Notes under the pieces: generated by a model
Told to the model about the DNA's origin: nothing
The model's database searches: none
The model's input: the letters and a program-made list of their open reading frames with translations, nothing else
Part shown: one piece after another, positions 15,789 through 25,700 of the stretch
Numbering within the stretch: position 1 is the stretch's first letter
How the letters are laid out: every line of letters begins with the position of its first letter
Assembly (NCBI GenBank): GCA_020638655.1
Contig: JACKIC010000007.1
Coordinates: 1 to 64,000, forward strand
Direction of reading: 5' to 3'
DNA length: 64,000 nucleotides
Source: Planctomycetota bacterium
GTDB taxonomy: Bacteria; Planctomycetota; UBA1135; UBA2386
Made by a program: the position numbers and the translations under genes

Positions 15789-18700
15789 TCAGCGACTGCG
15801 AAACAGCTGAGCCCACTTCTGCACCTTGGAGTGCAGGGCCGGATCGCTGACCTCGGCCGCGGCGCGCAGCACACCCTGGTGGTCGACGAACAGCACGAAC
15901 GGGTAGTGGCCGCGCAGCGGCTCGCCGACGCGGTGCTCGAGGACCGGCACTTCGGCGCCCCGGACCTCCGCGAGCTGGCGGCGCGCGACGTCGCGGTCCT
16001 CGGCGGGCAGGCCGGCCGGTACCGCCAGAACCAGCAGCTGCGGGAACTGCACGGGGTCGTTGAGCAGGCGCGCGAGCACGGGCATGGCGCGGGGCAGGTT
16101 GTCGATCGGGGAGCCGTCGTCGCGGCTCGACAGCCAGACGACCAGCGTGCCGTTCGGCGAGCGCGGGATGCCGCGGGTCGGCAACAGCAGCAGGTCCTCG
16201 AGCGAGGCCATCGGCTGCGCGCCGAGGTCGAGCCCGGTCACCGCCGCGGCCGTGCCGGTCGCGAGCTCCTGCACCGTCGGCTGCTGCACGCGGATGGCGC
16301 CGGTGCTCATCGCGAAACCGATCTGGCCCTCGATCGGCGAGCCGTCGTGCACGGCGTAGCGGCACACCGCTTCGCCGTTGATCTCGACGAGCGCGCGCGC
16401 GCCGCGCACGTGCAGCGCGAAGTCGAACCAGGACTGGCCGGCGGGAAGGTCGATCTGGGCGCTGGGTATGGTGTCGGGCAGGTTGCCGTCGCGCTCCCAC
16501 AGGCCTTCGAGCTTGACGTCGAGCACGCCCTGGCGATGGTCGCGCTCGCTGCGCCCCGCCGAGTAGTCGAAGTCGCCCGCGGAGAAGCGCAGCCGCAGGT
16601 TGCGGTCGCGGCGCTGGTGCCCGAACACGATCGCGCCGGCGACGTAGGCGGTGGTGAAGTGCACGCGACCGCGCACCACGTAGGCGCCGGGGCCGTGCCA
16701 CGCCACCGAGTGCACGAAGGCGTCCCGGGTCAGGGACTGGCGGTCGACGGTGCCGGTGCCTTCCCGGGGTCGCTTGCGGCCGACCTGCAGGTCGCCGTCG
16801 GGCGTCGTGAACCACAGACCCGGCTCGCGTCGGCGGTCGTAGTCGACGAGGCTGGTCTCGGTGTAGCCGTGACCCCCGAGCGACCGCGGCAGCGGCGGCG
16901 GCGCGACGCTCGGTCCGGCGACGGCGGTGGCCGGGGCGAAGTAGTCCCGCAGCCGCGTGAGTTCTGCGTCGGCCGCGGCCGCAGCGACTGCGCACTGCGT
17001 CGCCGCGAGCGCGTCGCGTCGTTCGGCCAGCGCCGCCAGATAGGCGTCGACGGCGGCCAGCGTGCCGGTCGGGACCGCCGCGTCGTTGCTCGTGTCGCGG
17101 AAGCGCTGGCGCGCGAGCGCCGCGAACGCGCCCGGCGCGACCTTGTCCTTGCCGGCCGAGAACAGCTCGCGCAGCACGGCCACCGTGTCGGGACGCCAAC
17201 CGTCGACGTCGAGGGACCACAGGCCGGCCGCCAGCGCACCATCGCGGTCGCCCGTCTCGTGCAGCAGCAGCGCCGCCAACGCGGCGTGGCCCTGGCCGAA
17301 GAACGGCTCCTCGCGCGTTCGCGCCCAGGACCAGGTGGGTTCGTCCATCACCAGCGACGTAGGGTCGCCGCTGCCGAGTCCGCCGTAGCGACCGACCCAT
17401 TCGTTGCCCTTCTTGCGGTCGGCGCGCCACTCGCTGCAGCCGCGCAGGAACGCCTGCCAGGCCGCGACGAACTCGTCGAACGACGCCGCGCGCCCGTTCG
17501 CGCCGTCGCAGAACACGCTCGTGAAGTAGGCGAGCGGGTCCTTTTGCCCGGCGCGGGCGTTGCGTTCGTAGGTCTGCAGCGCGGCGCGGTACGGCCAGGG
17601 GCCGCCCGGCGGGTGGCCGCGCAGGAAGGCGTAGAGGGAGTAGCCGACCGGGTAGTTGTCGCGATAGTCCTCGACCTTGCCGCCGAGCAGTTGCTCGAAG
17701 CGGGCGCGGTCGCCGTAGCCCATACCGTTCACGCGCGCGACGGTGCCGACGTCGAGGAAGTCCTCGGTGAACTGCGTCTCGGCCATGCTCGCGTAGTGCT
17801 TGGCGGTCCAGTCGGCGTGGCCCTCGACGTACCAGCCAGGCAGGAACGGGCGCAGCACGCCGTCGAAGCGGTGGGTGAGCTCGTGCGTCAGCGTGTGTCC
17901 GAGCCCCGGCAGGTTGCCCCAGAAGAAGCGGATCGTGGTCACGTCGCCGCCCTGGAAGCCTGCCGCCCACCAGTGCGGCGCGCCGTCGGTCTCCATGTCG
18001 GTCTGGTCCGGCACGATGCGCACGATGCCCAGCCGCTGCAGGAACGGGTCGCTGCCGAAGTGGGAGACCAGCCGCGTGTGGTGCAGCTCGACGGTGCGCG
18101 CCACGCCGAGCAGCGTGTCGTGGCCGCAGGTGGTCTCGACGCGATAGCGGCCCGTGGTGCTCAGCGCCACGCCGGGTGCGTTCCAGCTGCGGTGTTCGGC
18201 GGTGAAGCGCTCGGCTTCGGCTGGCGACATCGCCTCGAGCTCGGGGATCGTCCAGATCTTGCCGGCAGCGCGTGAGTCCGCGGCGGCGGCGACGACCGCG
18301 CGCGCAGCTTCGGCGGCGCGATCGAGGGACGCGAGGTCTTCGGGCAGCTGGCCGCGCACGTCGGCCATGAGCCGTTGGCGCTGCAGGCCGAGCAACAGCC
18401 GCGCCGCACGCAGGGGGCGCTCGTCCGCGAGGTCAGCCTTGTCGGCGAGCAGGTTCGAGAGGCCGGTGATCACCGCCGCGTGGTCGGGCGCGAAGCCGGC
18501 TTCGATCGCTTCGATCGCGCTCGCCTTGTCGGCGAGCAGCGGGGGGGCGCCCTCGCACAGCGACAGCAGCAGCTCGGCCGCCCAGCGCGTCGTCAGGGTG
18601 CGTTCGGTCGCGTCGGTGCGTCGGCCGGTCTTGAGCTTGGTGATCAGGCGGCTGATCGAGGTCGCCGCCGCGGCGCGCTTCTGCGCCAGCTTCTGCGCGT

Positions 18701-19118
18701 CACCGAGCTGCTTGTCGAATGCCTTGCTGGCGGTCACCAGCTTGCGTTGGGCCGGGTCGAGCTTGAACCTGCCCTGCGGGTTGCTCGCCGCGCGGAGCCA
18801 ACGCTCGACCCACAGGGCCAGCAGGTCCGGGTCCTCGCCGCAGGCGCGGACGAAGTCGAACAGCAGCGTCGGCGAATCGGCGTGGAACTCGAGCGCCGCC
18901 AGCAGATGGCCGCGCGCTTCGCCGAACTCGCCGGCGTCCAAGGCCTTGCGCGCCAGCTGCCAGCGCAGGTCGGCGGGGCCGCTCGGGGTAGGCGTCGCGG
19001 TCAGCGTCGCCAGGTCCTGCGGCATCGGCGCGCCTGGGGGCTTCTGGCCGGGCAGCGCCGGGGCGATCAGCAGCCAACTGGTGACGAGCGGGGCGAGCAG
19101 GCGCATGCGGCTGAGCAT
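15789..19118 (-). CDS. large secreted gluzincin-like metallopeptidase with beta-sandwich and thioredoxin-fold C-terminus
   Basis: This 1109-residue exported protein has a signal peptide ending ALPG|Q. A long alpha-helical, TPR-like N-terminal half (about 40-320) comes first. A zinc peptidase-like core follows, with HELTH (412-416) and a downstream Glu432 in EGHAD, the third ligand pattern of gluzincins. A concanavalin/LamG-like beta-sandwich (about 790-960) follows. The C-terminal domain (about 965-1109) looks like a TlpA/thioredoxin fold (GTLVVWLSSRD, YPFVLFVDHQGVL) but lacks the CxxC pair. The combination is unusual. It is probably periplasmic or surface-exposed. Substrate unknown. No Shine-Dalgarno is seen; ATG at 19106 is an alternative start. 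Confidence 0.72.
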   Translation of the reverse strand: MLSRMRLLAPLVTSWLLIAPALPGQKPPGAPMPQDLATLTATPTPSGPADLRWQLARKALDAGEFGEARGHLLAALEFHADSPTLLFDFVRACGEDPDLLALWVERWLRAASNPQGRFKLDPAQRKLVTASKAFDKQLGDAQKLAQKRAAAATSISRLITKLKTGRRTDATERTLTTRWAAELLLSLCEGAPPLLADKASAIEAIEAGFAPDHAAVITGLSNLLADKADLADERPLRAARLLLGLQRQRLMADVRGQLPEDLASLDRAAEAARAVVAAAADSRAAGKIWTIPELEAMSPAEAERFTAEHRSWNAPGVALSTTGRYRVETTCGHDTLLGVARTVELHHTRLVSHFGSDPFLQRLGIVRIVPDQTDMETDGAPHWWAAGFQGGDVTTIRFFWGNLPGLGHTLTHELTHRFDGVLRPFLPGWYVEGHADWTAKHYASMAETQFTEDFLDVGTVARVNGMGYGDRARFEQLLGGKVEDYRDNYPVGYSLYAFLRGHPPGGPWPYRAALQTYERNARAGQKDPLAYFTSVFCDGANGRAASFDEFVAAWQAFLRGCSEWRADRKKGNEWVGRYGGLGSGDPTSLVMDEPTWSWARTREEPFFGQGHAALAALLLHETGDRDGALAAGLWSLDVDGWRPDTVAVLRELFSAGKDKVAPGAFAALARQRFRDTSNDAAVPTGTLAAVDAYLAALAERRDALAATQCAVAAAAADAELTRLRDYFAPATAVAGPSVAPPPLPRSLGGHGYTETSLVDYDRRREPGLWFTTPDGDLQVGRKRPREGTGTVDRQSLTRDAFVHSVAWHGPGAYVVRGRVHFTTAYVAGAIVFGHQRRDRNLRLRFSAGDFDYSAGRSERDHRQGVLDVKLEGLWERDGNLPDTIPSAQIDLPAGQSWFDFALHVRGARALVEINGEAVCRYAVHDGSPIEGQIGFAMSTGAIRVQQPTVQELATGTAAAVTGLDLGAQPMASLEDLLLLPTRGIPRSPNGTLVVWLSSRDDGSPIDNLPRAMPVLARLLNDPVQFPQLLVLAVPAGLPAEDRDVARRQLAEVRGAEVPVLEHRVGEPLRGHYPFVLFVDHQGVLRAAAEVSDPALHSKVQKWAQLFRSR

Positions 19119-19169
19119 CGTGCCCGTCGGCCGCGGCCGGGGAAAGGGCCCGCGCGCACCGCCTGGCGA

Positions 19170-22100
19170 TCAGAACCGCCAGGGCAGGCGCAGGAAGTGC
19201 AGCTCGGGCAGCGGCGTGGCCGGGCTCAGGTTGGGGGCGACGCTGCCGTTGACACTGAAGGTGGTGTCGAAGGTGACGTCCCACTGCACGAACTGGGGCG
19301 CGCCGTGGGTCGTGATCCAGGCCTGCAGGCCCGAGTCCTGCATGTCGTAGACGAAGTCCTGCGGGTTGGTCGGGTAGCGCATCGTCGCGACCGTGCTCTG
19401 CGGATCCTGGTGGAACGCGAAGCCGATGCGCACGTTGGCGTTGGGGATCGGCGTGTTGGAGCCGACCGCGCTGTAGACGGGGCCGAGGCCTTCGGCGTCG
19501 CTGGTGACGATCTTGAAGAACTTGGCGCGCACCTGCAGGCGGGCCGGGGTCTCGAGCAGCGCCGCCGCGGCGTCGATCGACACGAACATCTCGTTGCCCG
19601 AGTGGGCGAGGATGCGGCCGCTGCTGAGCACCGAGTTGCTGACGGTCATCAGCTCGGCCTCGTACTGGCGGTAGCGGTTGTCGTCGCCGGCGATCGGCGC
19701 GGCCAGCTCGACGCGGATCGCGGGCTCACCGAGGTAGGTGGCGCTGGTGTCGAACGTGCTGATGGTCATCGGGCTGCCGATGGCCGGGTACTTGATCTTC
19801 ACCGCGTTGTTGCCGACCTCTTCGTAGTCGACGTAGCCCTGCACGGTGGTCTGGTTGTTGGTGCCCGCGAACTCGAACACCGGGCCGACCTCGGCGCCGC
19901 CGGTGGTCACGAGACCGCGCGGCAGGCCGTCTTCGGCAGCGAGCGCGCGGCGCTTGCTGAAGCCCGTGTCGATCCACTTGCTGCGCACGCGCGACTTGGC
20001 GTTGAACGGCACCGGCAGCAGCGTCGGGGTCGGGCGGATGTCGCCCTCGTCGTCGCCGATGTTGGTGGGGGTGCCGTTGTCGTCGACATAGGTGCCGCTG
20101 GCGTTGGGGAAGCCGCGCCAGGCGAGCATCTGCTGCTTGGCGGTGCCGCTGAGCGGCAGGCCGTTCTGGATCACGACGATGTTGTCGTCGAGGCGGGTGT
20201 TGGTGCCGTCGGTGCTGTTGTCACCGGGCGGGGTCATCAGCTGCACGAGACCCATGCCGCCGAGGCCGCCGAGCGGGTTCTCGTCGTACTGGGCGCCGGC
20301 CATCATCGGCGAACCGCTGGCCGGGTACTTCTTGGTCACGACCGGTGCGCCGAAGGTCCCCGTGCGGCAGGTGCCGCCGTCGGCCGAGAGCACGAAGTCG
20401 TAGTCGTTCTGCGCGTAGCGCCAGCGGTTGGCCGACTGCACACCGTGCGCGTGCAGGATGATGCGCTTGGCGCTCATCAGCACGACCATGCCGCCCGAGC
20501 CGCCGCCGCCGCCGCCGCCGTCGCCGCAGGAACCCGCCGCGGCGCCGCCGCCGCCGTTGCCACCGTCGGCGTTGATCCTGCCGGTCGGAAGGACCTCGAT
20601 CTCGCCGAGCGCCTTGACGATCAGCACGCCGCCGCCACCGCCGCCGCCACCACCGCTGAAGTCGTTGGCGGGTTGGTTGGCCGTGAGGCTGCAGGAGAAC
20701 GAAGGCGAGGTGTCGCCGCCGCCACCACCGCCGCCGCCGCCCATGGGCACGGAGAGTTCGCCGGTGATGCGGATGTTGCGGCCGTAGTCGAGGCCGCTGC
20801 CCCAGAAGTCGTTGTCGTTGCGGTTGTCGACGAAGGGGCGTGCGCCCGCTTCGCCGCCGGCGAGCACGCCGGTGCGCGCGATCGACGAGCCGCTGCAGCC
20901 GGCGCCACCGATGCCGACCTTCTGCTGGAAGGACGTGCCGGTGCCCTGGGGCTGGCGATAGTGGGGGTCGCCCTGGCTGGCGAGCGAACCGCCGCCGCCG
21001 CCCGAGCCGCCGCCGTTGCCGCCGTAGCAGCCGGCCGTGCAGGCGAGTCGGCCGCCGCCGCCGCCGCGGCCGGGCACCTGCAGCGGGCCGTTGCCGTTCG
21101 CGCCGCGCAGGTCGCGGTTGACCGCGTCGGGTGAGGCGTCGCCGCCGTTGCCGCCACCGCAACTACCGACGCCGCCGGCCGTGACGAAGTTGCCGGTGAT
21201 CAACCCGTTGACGCGCGCGCCGTCGCCGCCGCGCACGGACAGCTCACCGGCCACGCGGAAGTCGCCGCTGACGAGCCAGATCATCGGGTTGGGGCCGCGG
21301 CCCTGCACCGTGACGCCCTGCGGGATGGTGACGTCGTGGAAGTTGAACACGCCGCCGTTGACGTTGAACGGCAATCCGTTGGTCGGGACGATCTGCGTGA
21401 ACTGCGTGTCGAGCACCACCTCGCGACTGTTGGGCGCGTAGTCGAGGGTCGTCGATCGGCCCTCGAAGGCGAAGCCGGCCTTGAGGTAGCCATCGCGAAC
21501 CTCGGCGATGGGCTCGGGGAAAGGCACGTCGAGGTCGATGTCCGCGCGATCCGTGAAGTCCTCGACGATGCCGTTGAACTGCTGCTCGTAGGAGCTCGCC
21601 GTGCGGAACGAGCCGAAGACGCGGTCGTAGGCGAGGTCGCTGACGTTCGACTCACCCGAGATGTCCTCGAGCGTGTTCTCGACGATGATGCGGATCTCGG
21701 CGTTGTTGGGTAGCACACCGACGGGGCGCAGCACCAGCTCGGCGCCGGTCAGGTCGTTGCGCTCGAGCTCGACGTCGGCGGGAATCCACGTGTCGGCGCC
21801 GAGGGTCGGGTCGTCGTATTCGAGGTAGACGCGGCCGCGTTGGTCGATGTCGCGCACCAGCGGGTTGCTGTCGAGGCTGACCGGGACGTTGCCGTCGTTC
21901 GGGTTGAGCGCCTGGTCGAACGACAGCCGGACCTCGACGGGCGGCGAGCCGAGCAGGTTGAGCGGCACGCTCTGCAGGTCGGTCGCGGTGGTGACCTCGA
22001 GCCCGGTGCGGGTCGGACCGCCGGTCTTGGGGTTGCGAAACAGCTGCGCGGGCGTCGTGCCTTCGGCCGTCGTGAACGAGAACGTCACCGGCTGGCTCAG

Positions 22101-22559
22101 CGCGCGGCCGGTTGCGTCGCGCAGCGCGGTGCCGCTCTGTGCCTGACCGCCGACGAGCTGCACCAGGTAGGTGCGACCGGCGCGGAAGCCGCCGTCGTCG
22201 TAGGTGTTGTTCGCGGCGAAGCGCGGCACGAACTGCAGGCGGCGGCCCGGCTCCGTGTCACCAGGGCTGGTGACGACGCAGAAGTTGCCGCTGACCAGCT
22301 CGCTGACCGGTGCGCCGAGCTGATCGAGCGCCTGGAAGCTGACGGTGGTCAGCGACGCCGAGTCGAGGTCGACGTCCTTGCTGAGGTCGATGTTGACCGG
22401 ATCGTTCAGGAAGATGCGGCCGTTGTTCGTGGGCACCGTCTCGAGCACCACGAAGTCGCCCCCCGCGACGACCTGCGCGCCGTCGCCACCTCCTCCCGAG
22501 CACGCGCCCAATGCGCAACAGCCGATCAACCGAACGCCCAGCTCGAGACCTTTCACCAT
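19170..22559 (-). CDS. glycine-rich surface lipoprotein, copy A
   Basis: This 1129-residue lipoprotein has the lipobox LGAC with Cys20, then Gly/Asp. The N-terminal third (about 30-380) holds Ig-like beta repeats resembling SbsA/Big_5 domains (NNGRIFLNDPVNIDLS, PPVEVRLSFDQALNPNDG). The middle (about 450-720) has blocks of 6 to 9 consecutive glycines between short hydrophobic strands and paired cysteines, like glycine-rich beta-helix or polyglycine adhesins. The C-terminal third is a non-repetitive beta-rich region ending LRLPWRF. It is probably an outer-surface structural or adhesive protein. It is a tandem paralogue of copy B just upstream in the same direction. The ATG is preceded by GGGAAG. 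Confidence 0.75.
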   Translation of the reverse strand: MVKGLELGVRLIGCCALGACSGGGGDGAQVVAGGDFVVLETVPTNNGRIFLNDPVNIDLSKDVDLDSASLTTVSFQALDQLGAPVSELVSGNFCVVTSPGDTEPGRRLQFVPRFAANNTYDDGGFRAGRTYLVQLVGGQAQSGTALRDATGRALSQPVTFSFTTAEGTTPAQLFRNPKTGGPTRTGLEVTTATDLQSVPLNLLGSPPVEVRLSFDQALNPNDGNVPVSLDSNPLVRDIDQRGRVYLEYDDPTLGADTWIPADVELERNDLTGAELVLRPVGVLPNNAEIRIIVENTLEDISGESNVSDLAYDRVFGSFRTASSYEQQFNGIVEDFTDRADIDLDVPFPEPIAEVRDGYLKAGFAFEGRSTTLDYAPNSREVVLDTQFTQIVPTNGLPFNVNGGVFNFHDVTIPQGVTVQGRGPNPMIWLVSGDFRVAGELSVRGGDGARVNGLITGNFVTAGGVGSCGGGNGGDASPDAVNRDLRGANGNGPLQVPGRGGGGGRLACTAGCYGGNGGGSGGGGGSLASQGDPHYRQPQGTGTSFQQKVGIGGAGCSGSSIARTGVLAGGEAGARPFVDNRNDNDFWGSGLDYGRNIRITGELSVPMGGGGGGGGGDTSPSFSCSLTANQPANDFSGGGGGGGGGVLIVKALGEIEVLPTGRINADGGNGGGGAAAGSCGDGGGGGGGSGGMVVLMSAKRIILHAHGVQSANRWRYAQNDYDFVLSADGGTCRTGTFGAPVVTKKYPASGSPMMAGAQYDENPLGGLGGMGLVQLMTPPGDNSTDGTNTRLDDNIVVIQNGLPLSGTAKQQMLAWRGFPNASGTYVDDNGTPTNIGDDEGDIRPTPTLLPVPFNAKSRVRSKWIDTGFSKRRALAAEDGLPRGLVTTGGAEVGPVFEFAGTNNQTTVQGYVDYEEVGNNAVKIKYPAIGSPMTISTFDTSATYLGEPAIRVELAAPIAGDDNRYRQYEAELMTVSNSVLSSGRILAHSGNEMFVSIDAAAALLETPARLQVRAKFFKIVTSDAEGLGPVYSAVGSNTPIPNANVRIGFAFHQDPQSTVATMRYPTNPQDFVYDMQDSGLQAWITTHGAPQFVQWDVTFDTTFSVNGSVAPNLSPATPLPELHFLRLPWRF

Positions 22560-22661
22560 GATTCGCTTCCCGCCCGCCACCCTCGACGCGGGGCGATGCG
22601 GGCGCCGTCGATAGCGTGCGCCCACGAAGACGTAACGAGCGTGGGTACCGAACCGGGTACA

Positions 22662-22701
22662 AACGACACGGGGCAGGCCTTGTGGCCTGCCCCGTGTCGT
22701 T
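22662..22701 (-). terminator. 18-bp perfect stem-loop downstream of copy B
   Basis: Arms 22662-22679 and 22684-22701 are perfectly complementary over 18 bases around a 4-base TTGT loop. It lies between the stop of copy B and the start of copy A, on the 3' side of copy B, as expected for a strong terminator. Only a very short U run follows. Confidence 0.65.
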
Positions 22702-22705
22702 GCTC

Positions 22706-22737
22706 GTGAGAACGGAGCGCGGCGCGCTCCGTTTCAC
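22706..22737 (-). terminator. first stem-loop downstream of copy B
   Basis: Arms 22711-22720 and 22724-22733 pair perfectly over 10 bases around a GGC loop. The stem continues with GTGA/TCAC (22706-22709 with 22734-22737) past a bulged G. It lies 25 bases after the copy B stop codon and sits directly before a second, longer stem-loop, making a double terminator. Confidence 0.6.
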
Positions 22738-22762
22738 GATGCCCGCGCGCACCGCCTGGCGA

Positions 22763-25700
22763 TCAGAACCGCCAGGGCAGGCGCAGGAAGTGCAGCTCGG
22801 GCAGCGGGGTGGCCGGGCTCAGGTTCGGTGCGACGCTGCCGTTGACACTGAAGGTGGTGTCGAAGGTGACGTCCCACTGCACGAACTGGGGCGCGCCGTG
22901 GGTCGTGATCCAGGCCTGCAGGCCCGAGTCCTGCATGTCGTAGACGAAGTCCTGCGGGTTGGTCGGGTAGCGCATCGTCGCGACCGTGCTCTGCGGATCC
23001 TGGTGGAACGCGAAGCCGATGCGCACGTTGGCGTTGGGGATCGGCGTGTTGGAGCCGACCGCGCTGTAGACGGGGCCGAGGCCTTCGGCGTCACTGGTGA
23101 CGATCTTGAAGAACTTGGCGCGCACCTGCAGGCGGGCCGGGGTCTCGAGCAGCGCCGCCGCGGCGTCGATCGACACGAACATTTCGTTGCCCGAGTGGGC
23201 GAGGATGCGGCCGCTGCTGAGCACCGAGTTGCTGACGGTCATCAGCTCGGCCTCGTACTGGCGGTAGCGGTTGTCGTCGCCGGCGATCGGCGCGGCCAGC
23301 TCGACGCGGATCGCGGGCTGACCGAGGTAGGTGGCGCTGGTGTCGAACGTGGAGATGGTCATCGGGCTGCCGATGGCCGGGCATTTGATCTTCACGGCGT
23401 TGTTGCCGACCTCTTCGTAGTCGACGTAGCCCTGCACGGTGGTCTGGTTGTTGGTGCCCGCGAACTCGAACACCGGGCCGACCTCGGCGCCGCCGGTGGT
23501 CACGATGCCGCGCGGCAGGCCGTCTTCGGCAGCGAGCGCGCGGCGCTTGCTGAAGCCCGTGTCGATCCACTTGCTGCGCACGCGCGACTTGGCGTTGAAC
23601 GGCACCGGCAGCAGCGTCGGGGTCGGGCGGATGTCGCCCTCGTCGTCGCCGATGTTGGTGGGGGTGCCGTTGTCGTCGACATAGGTGCCGCTGGCGTTGG
23701 GGAAGCCGCGCCAAGCGAGCATCTGCTGCTTGGCGGTGCCGCTGAGCGGCAGGCCGTTCTGGATCACGACGATGTTGTCGTCGAGGCGGGTGTTGGTGCC
23801 GTCGGTGCTGTTGTCACCGGGCGGGGTCATCAGCTGCACGAGCCCCATGCCGCCGAGGCCGCCGAGCGGGTTCTCGTCGTACTGGGTGCCGGCCATCATC
23901 GGCGAACCGCTGGCCGGGTACTTCTTGCTGATCAGGATGCTGCCGAAGCCGCCCGTGCGGCAGATGCCGCCGTCCGCGGACAGCGAGAAGTCGTAGTCGC
24001 TCTGCGCGTAGCGCCAGCGGTTGGCCGACTGCACGCCGTGGGCGTGCAGGATGATGCGCTTGGCGCTCATCAGCACGACCATGCCGCCCGAGCCGCCGCC
24101 GCCGCCGCCGGCTTCGCCGCACGCGCCGACCTGCTCGCCGCCGCCGCCGTTGCCGCCGTCGGCGATGATCTTGCCGGTCGGGAAGACCTCGATCTCGCCG
24201 AGCGCCTTGACGATCAGCACGCCGCCGCCGCCGCCGCCGCCGCCGCCGCTGAAGTCGTTGGCGGGCTGGTTGGCGGTGAGGCTGCAGGAGAACGAGGGCG
24301 AGGTGTCGCCACCGCCGCCGCCGCCGCCGCCGCCCATGGGCACCGACAGCTCACCGGTGATGCGGATGTTGCGGTTGATGTCGAGGCCGCTGCCCCAGAA
24401 GTCGTTGTCGTTGCGCGAGTCGACGAACGGGCGCGGGCCCGCTTCGCCGCCGGCGAGCACGCCCGTGCGCGCGGTCGACGAGCCGCTGCAGCCGGCGCCG
24501 CCGATGCCGACCTTCTGCTGGAAGGACGTGCCGGAGCCCTGGGGCTGGCGATAGTGGGGGTCGCCCTGGCTGGCGAGCGAACCGCCGCCGCCGCCCGAGC
24601 CGCCGCCGCTGCCGTTGTAGGCGGAGCCGGTGTAGCAACCGCTGGTGCAGGCGAGGCGACCGCCGCCGCCGCCCTGGCCGGGGACCTGCAGCGGGCCGTT
24701 GCCGTTCGCGCCGCGCAGGTCGCGCAGGGTCGCGCTCGGGGTGCCGTCACCGCCGTTGCCGCCGCCGCAGACGCCGACGCCGCCGGCCTTGGCGAAGTTG
24801 GCCGAGTTCAGGGTGTCGACGCGCGCGCCGTCGCCGCCGCGCACCGACAGTTCGCCGGAGACGCGGAAGTCGCCGCTGACCAGCCAGATCATCGGGTTGG
24901 GGCCCTGGCCCTTGACCGACACGCCCTGCGGGATGGTGACGTTCTTGAAGTTGAACACGCCGCCGCTGACGTTGAACGGCAGGCCGGTCTTCGGGACGAT
25001 CTGCGTGAACGAGGTGTTGAGCACGACCTCGCGCACATTGGGTTCGTACTCGAGCGTCGTGGAGCGGCCTTCGAACTCGAAGCCCGCCTTGACCATGCCG
25101 GCGCGCACGTCGGCGATGGGCTCGGGGAACGGCGCGTCGAAGTCGATGTGCTCCCGATCGGTGAACTCCTCGACGATGCCGTTGAACTGCTGGTCGTAGG
25201 AGCTCGCCGTGTGGAACGAGCCGAAGACGCGGTTGTAGGCGAGGTTGCTGACGTTCGACTCACCCGAGATGTCCTCGAGCGTGTTCTCGACGATGATGCG
25301 GACCTCGGCGTTGTTGGGCAGCACGCCGACGGGGCGCAGCACCAGCTCGGCGCCGGTCAGGTCGTTGCGCTCGAGCTCGACGTCGGCGGGGATCCAGGTG
25401 TCGACGCCGAGGATCGGGTCGTCGTACTCGAGATAGACGCGGCCGCGCTGGTTGATGTCGCGGACCAGCGGGTTGGTGTCGAGGCTGACCGGGACGTTGC
25501 CGTCGTTCGGGTTGAGTGCCTGGTCGAACGACAGTCGGACCTCGACGGGCGGCGAGCCGAGCAGGTTGAGCGGCACGCTCTGCAGGTCGGTCGCGGTGGT
25601 GACCTCGAGCCCGGTGCGGGCCGGACCGCCGGTCTTGGGGTTGCGATAGAGCTGTGCGGGCGTCGTGCCCTCGGCCGTCGAGAACGAGAACGTCACCGGC

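Noticed and set aside
15781..17970. 729-codon open frame on the - strand inside the metallopeptidase gene
   Set aside because: It is the same strand but another frame, Arg/Gly/Pro-rich and without domains. The HELTH-containing frame is the coding one.
20482..20760. runs of GCC/CCG triplets resembling microsatellites
   Set aside because: They encode the glycine blocks of the lipoprotein on the - strand in frame and vary in synonymous codons, so they are coding repeats rather than a separate element.
18375..21134. 919-codon open frame on the + strand
   Set aside because: It is antisense to the metallopeptidase-like gene and copy A, with the same shadow composition. Its product repeats that of the other shadow because the genes are duplicated.
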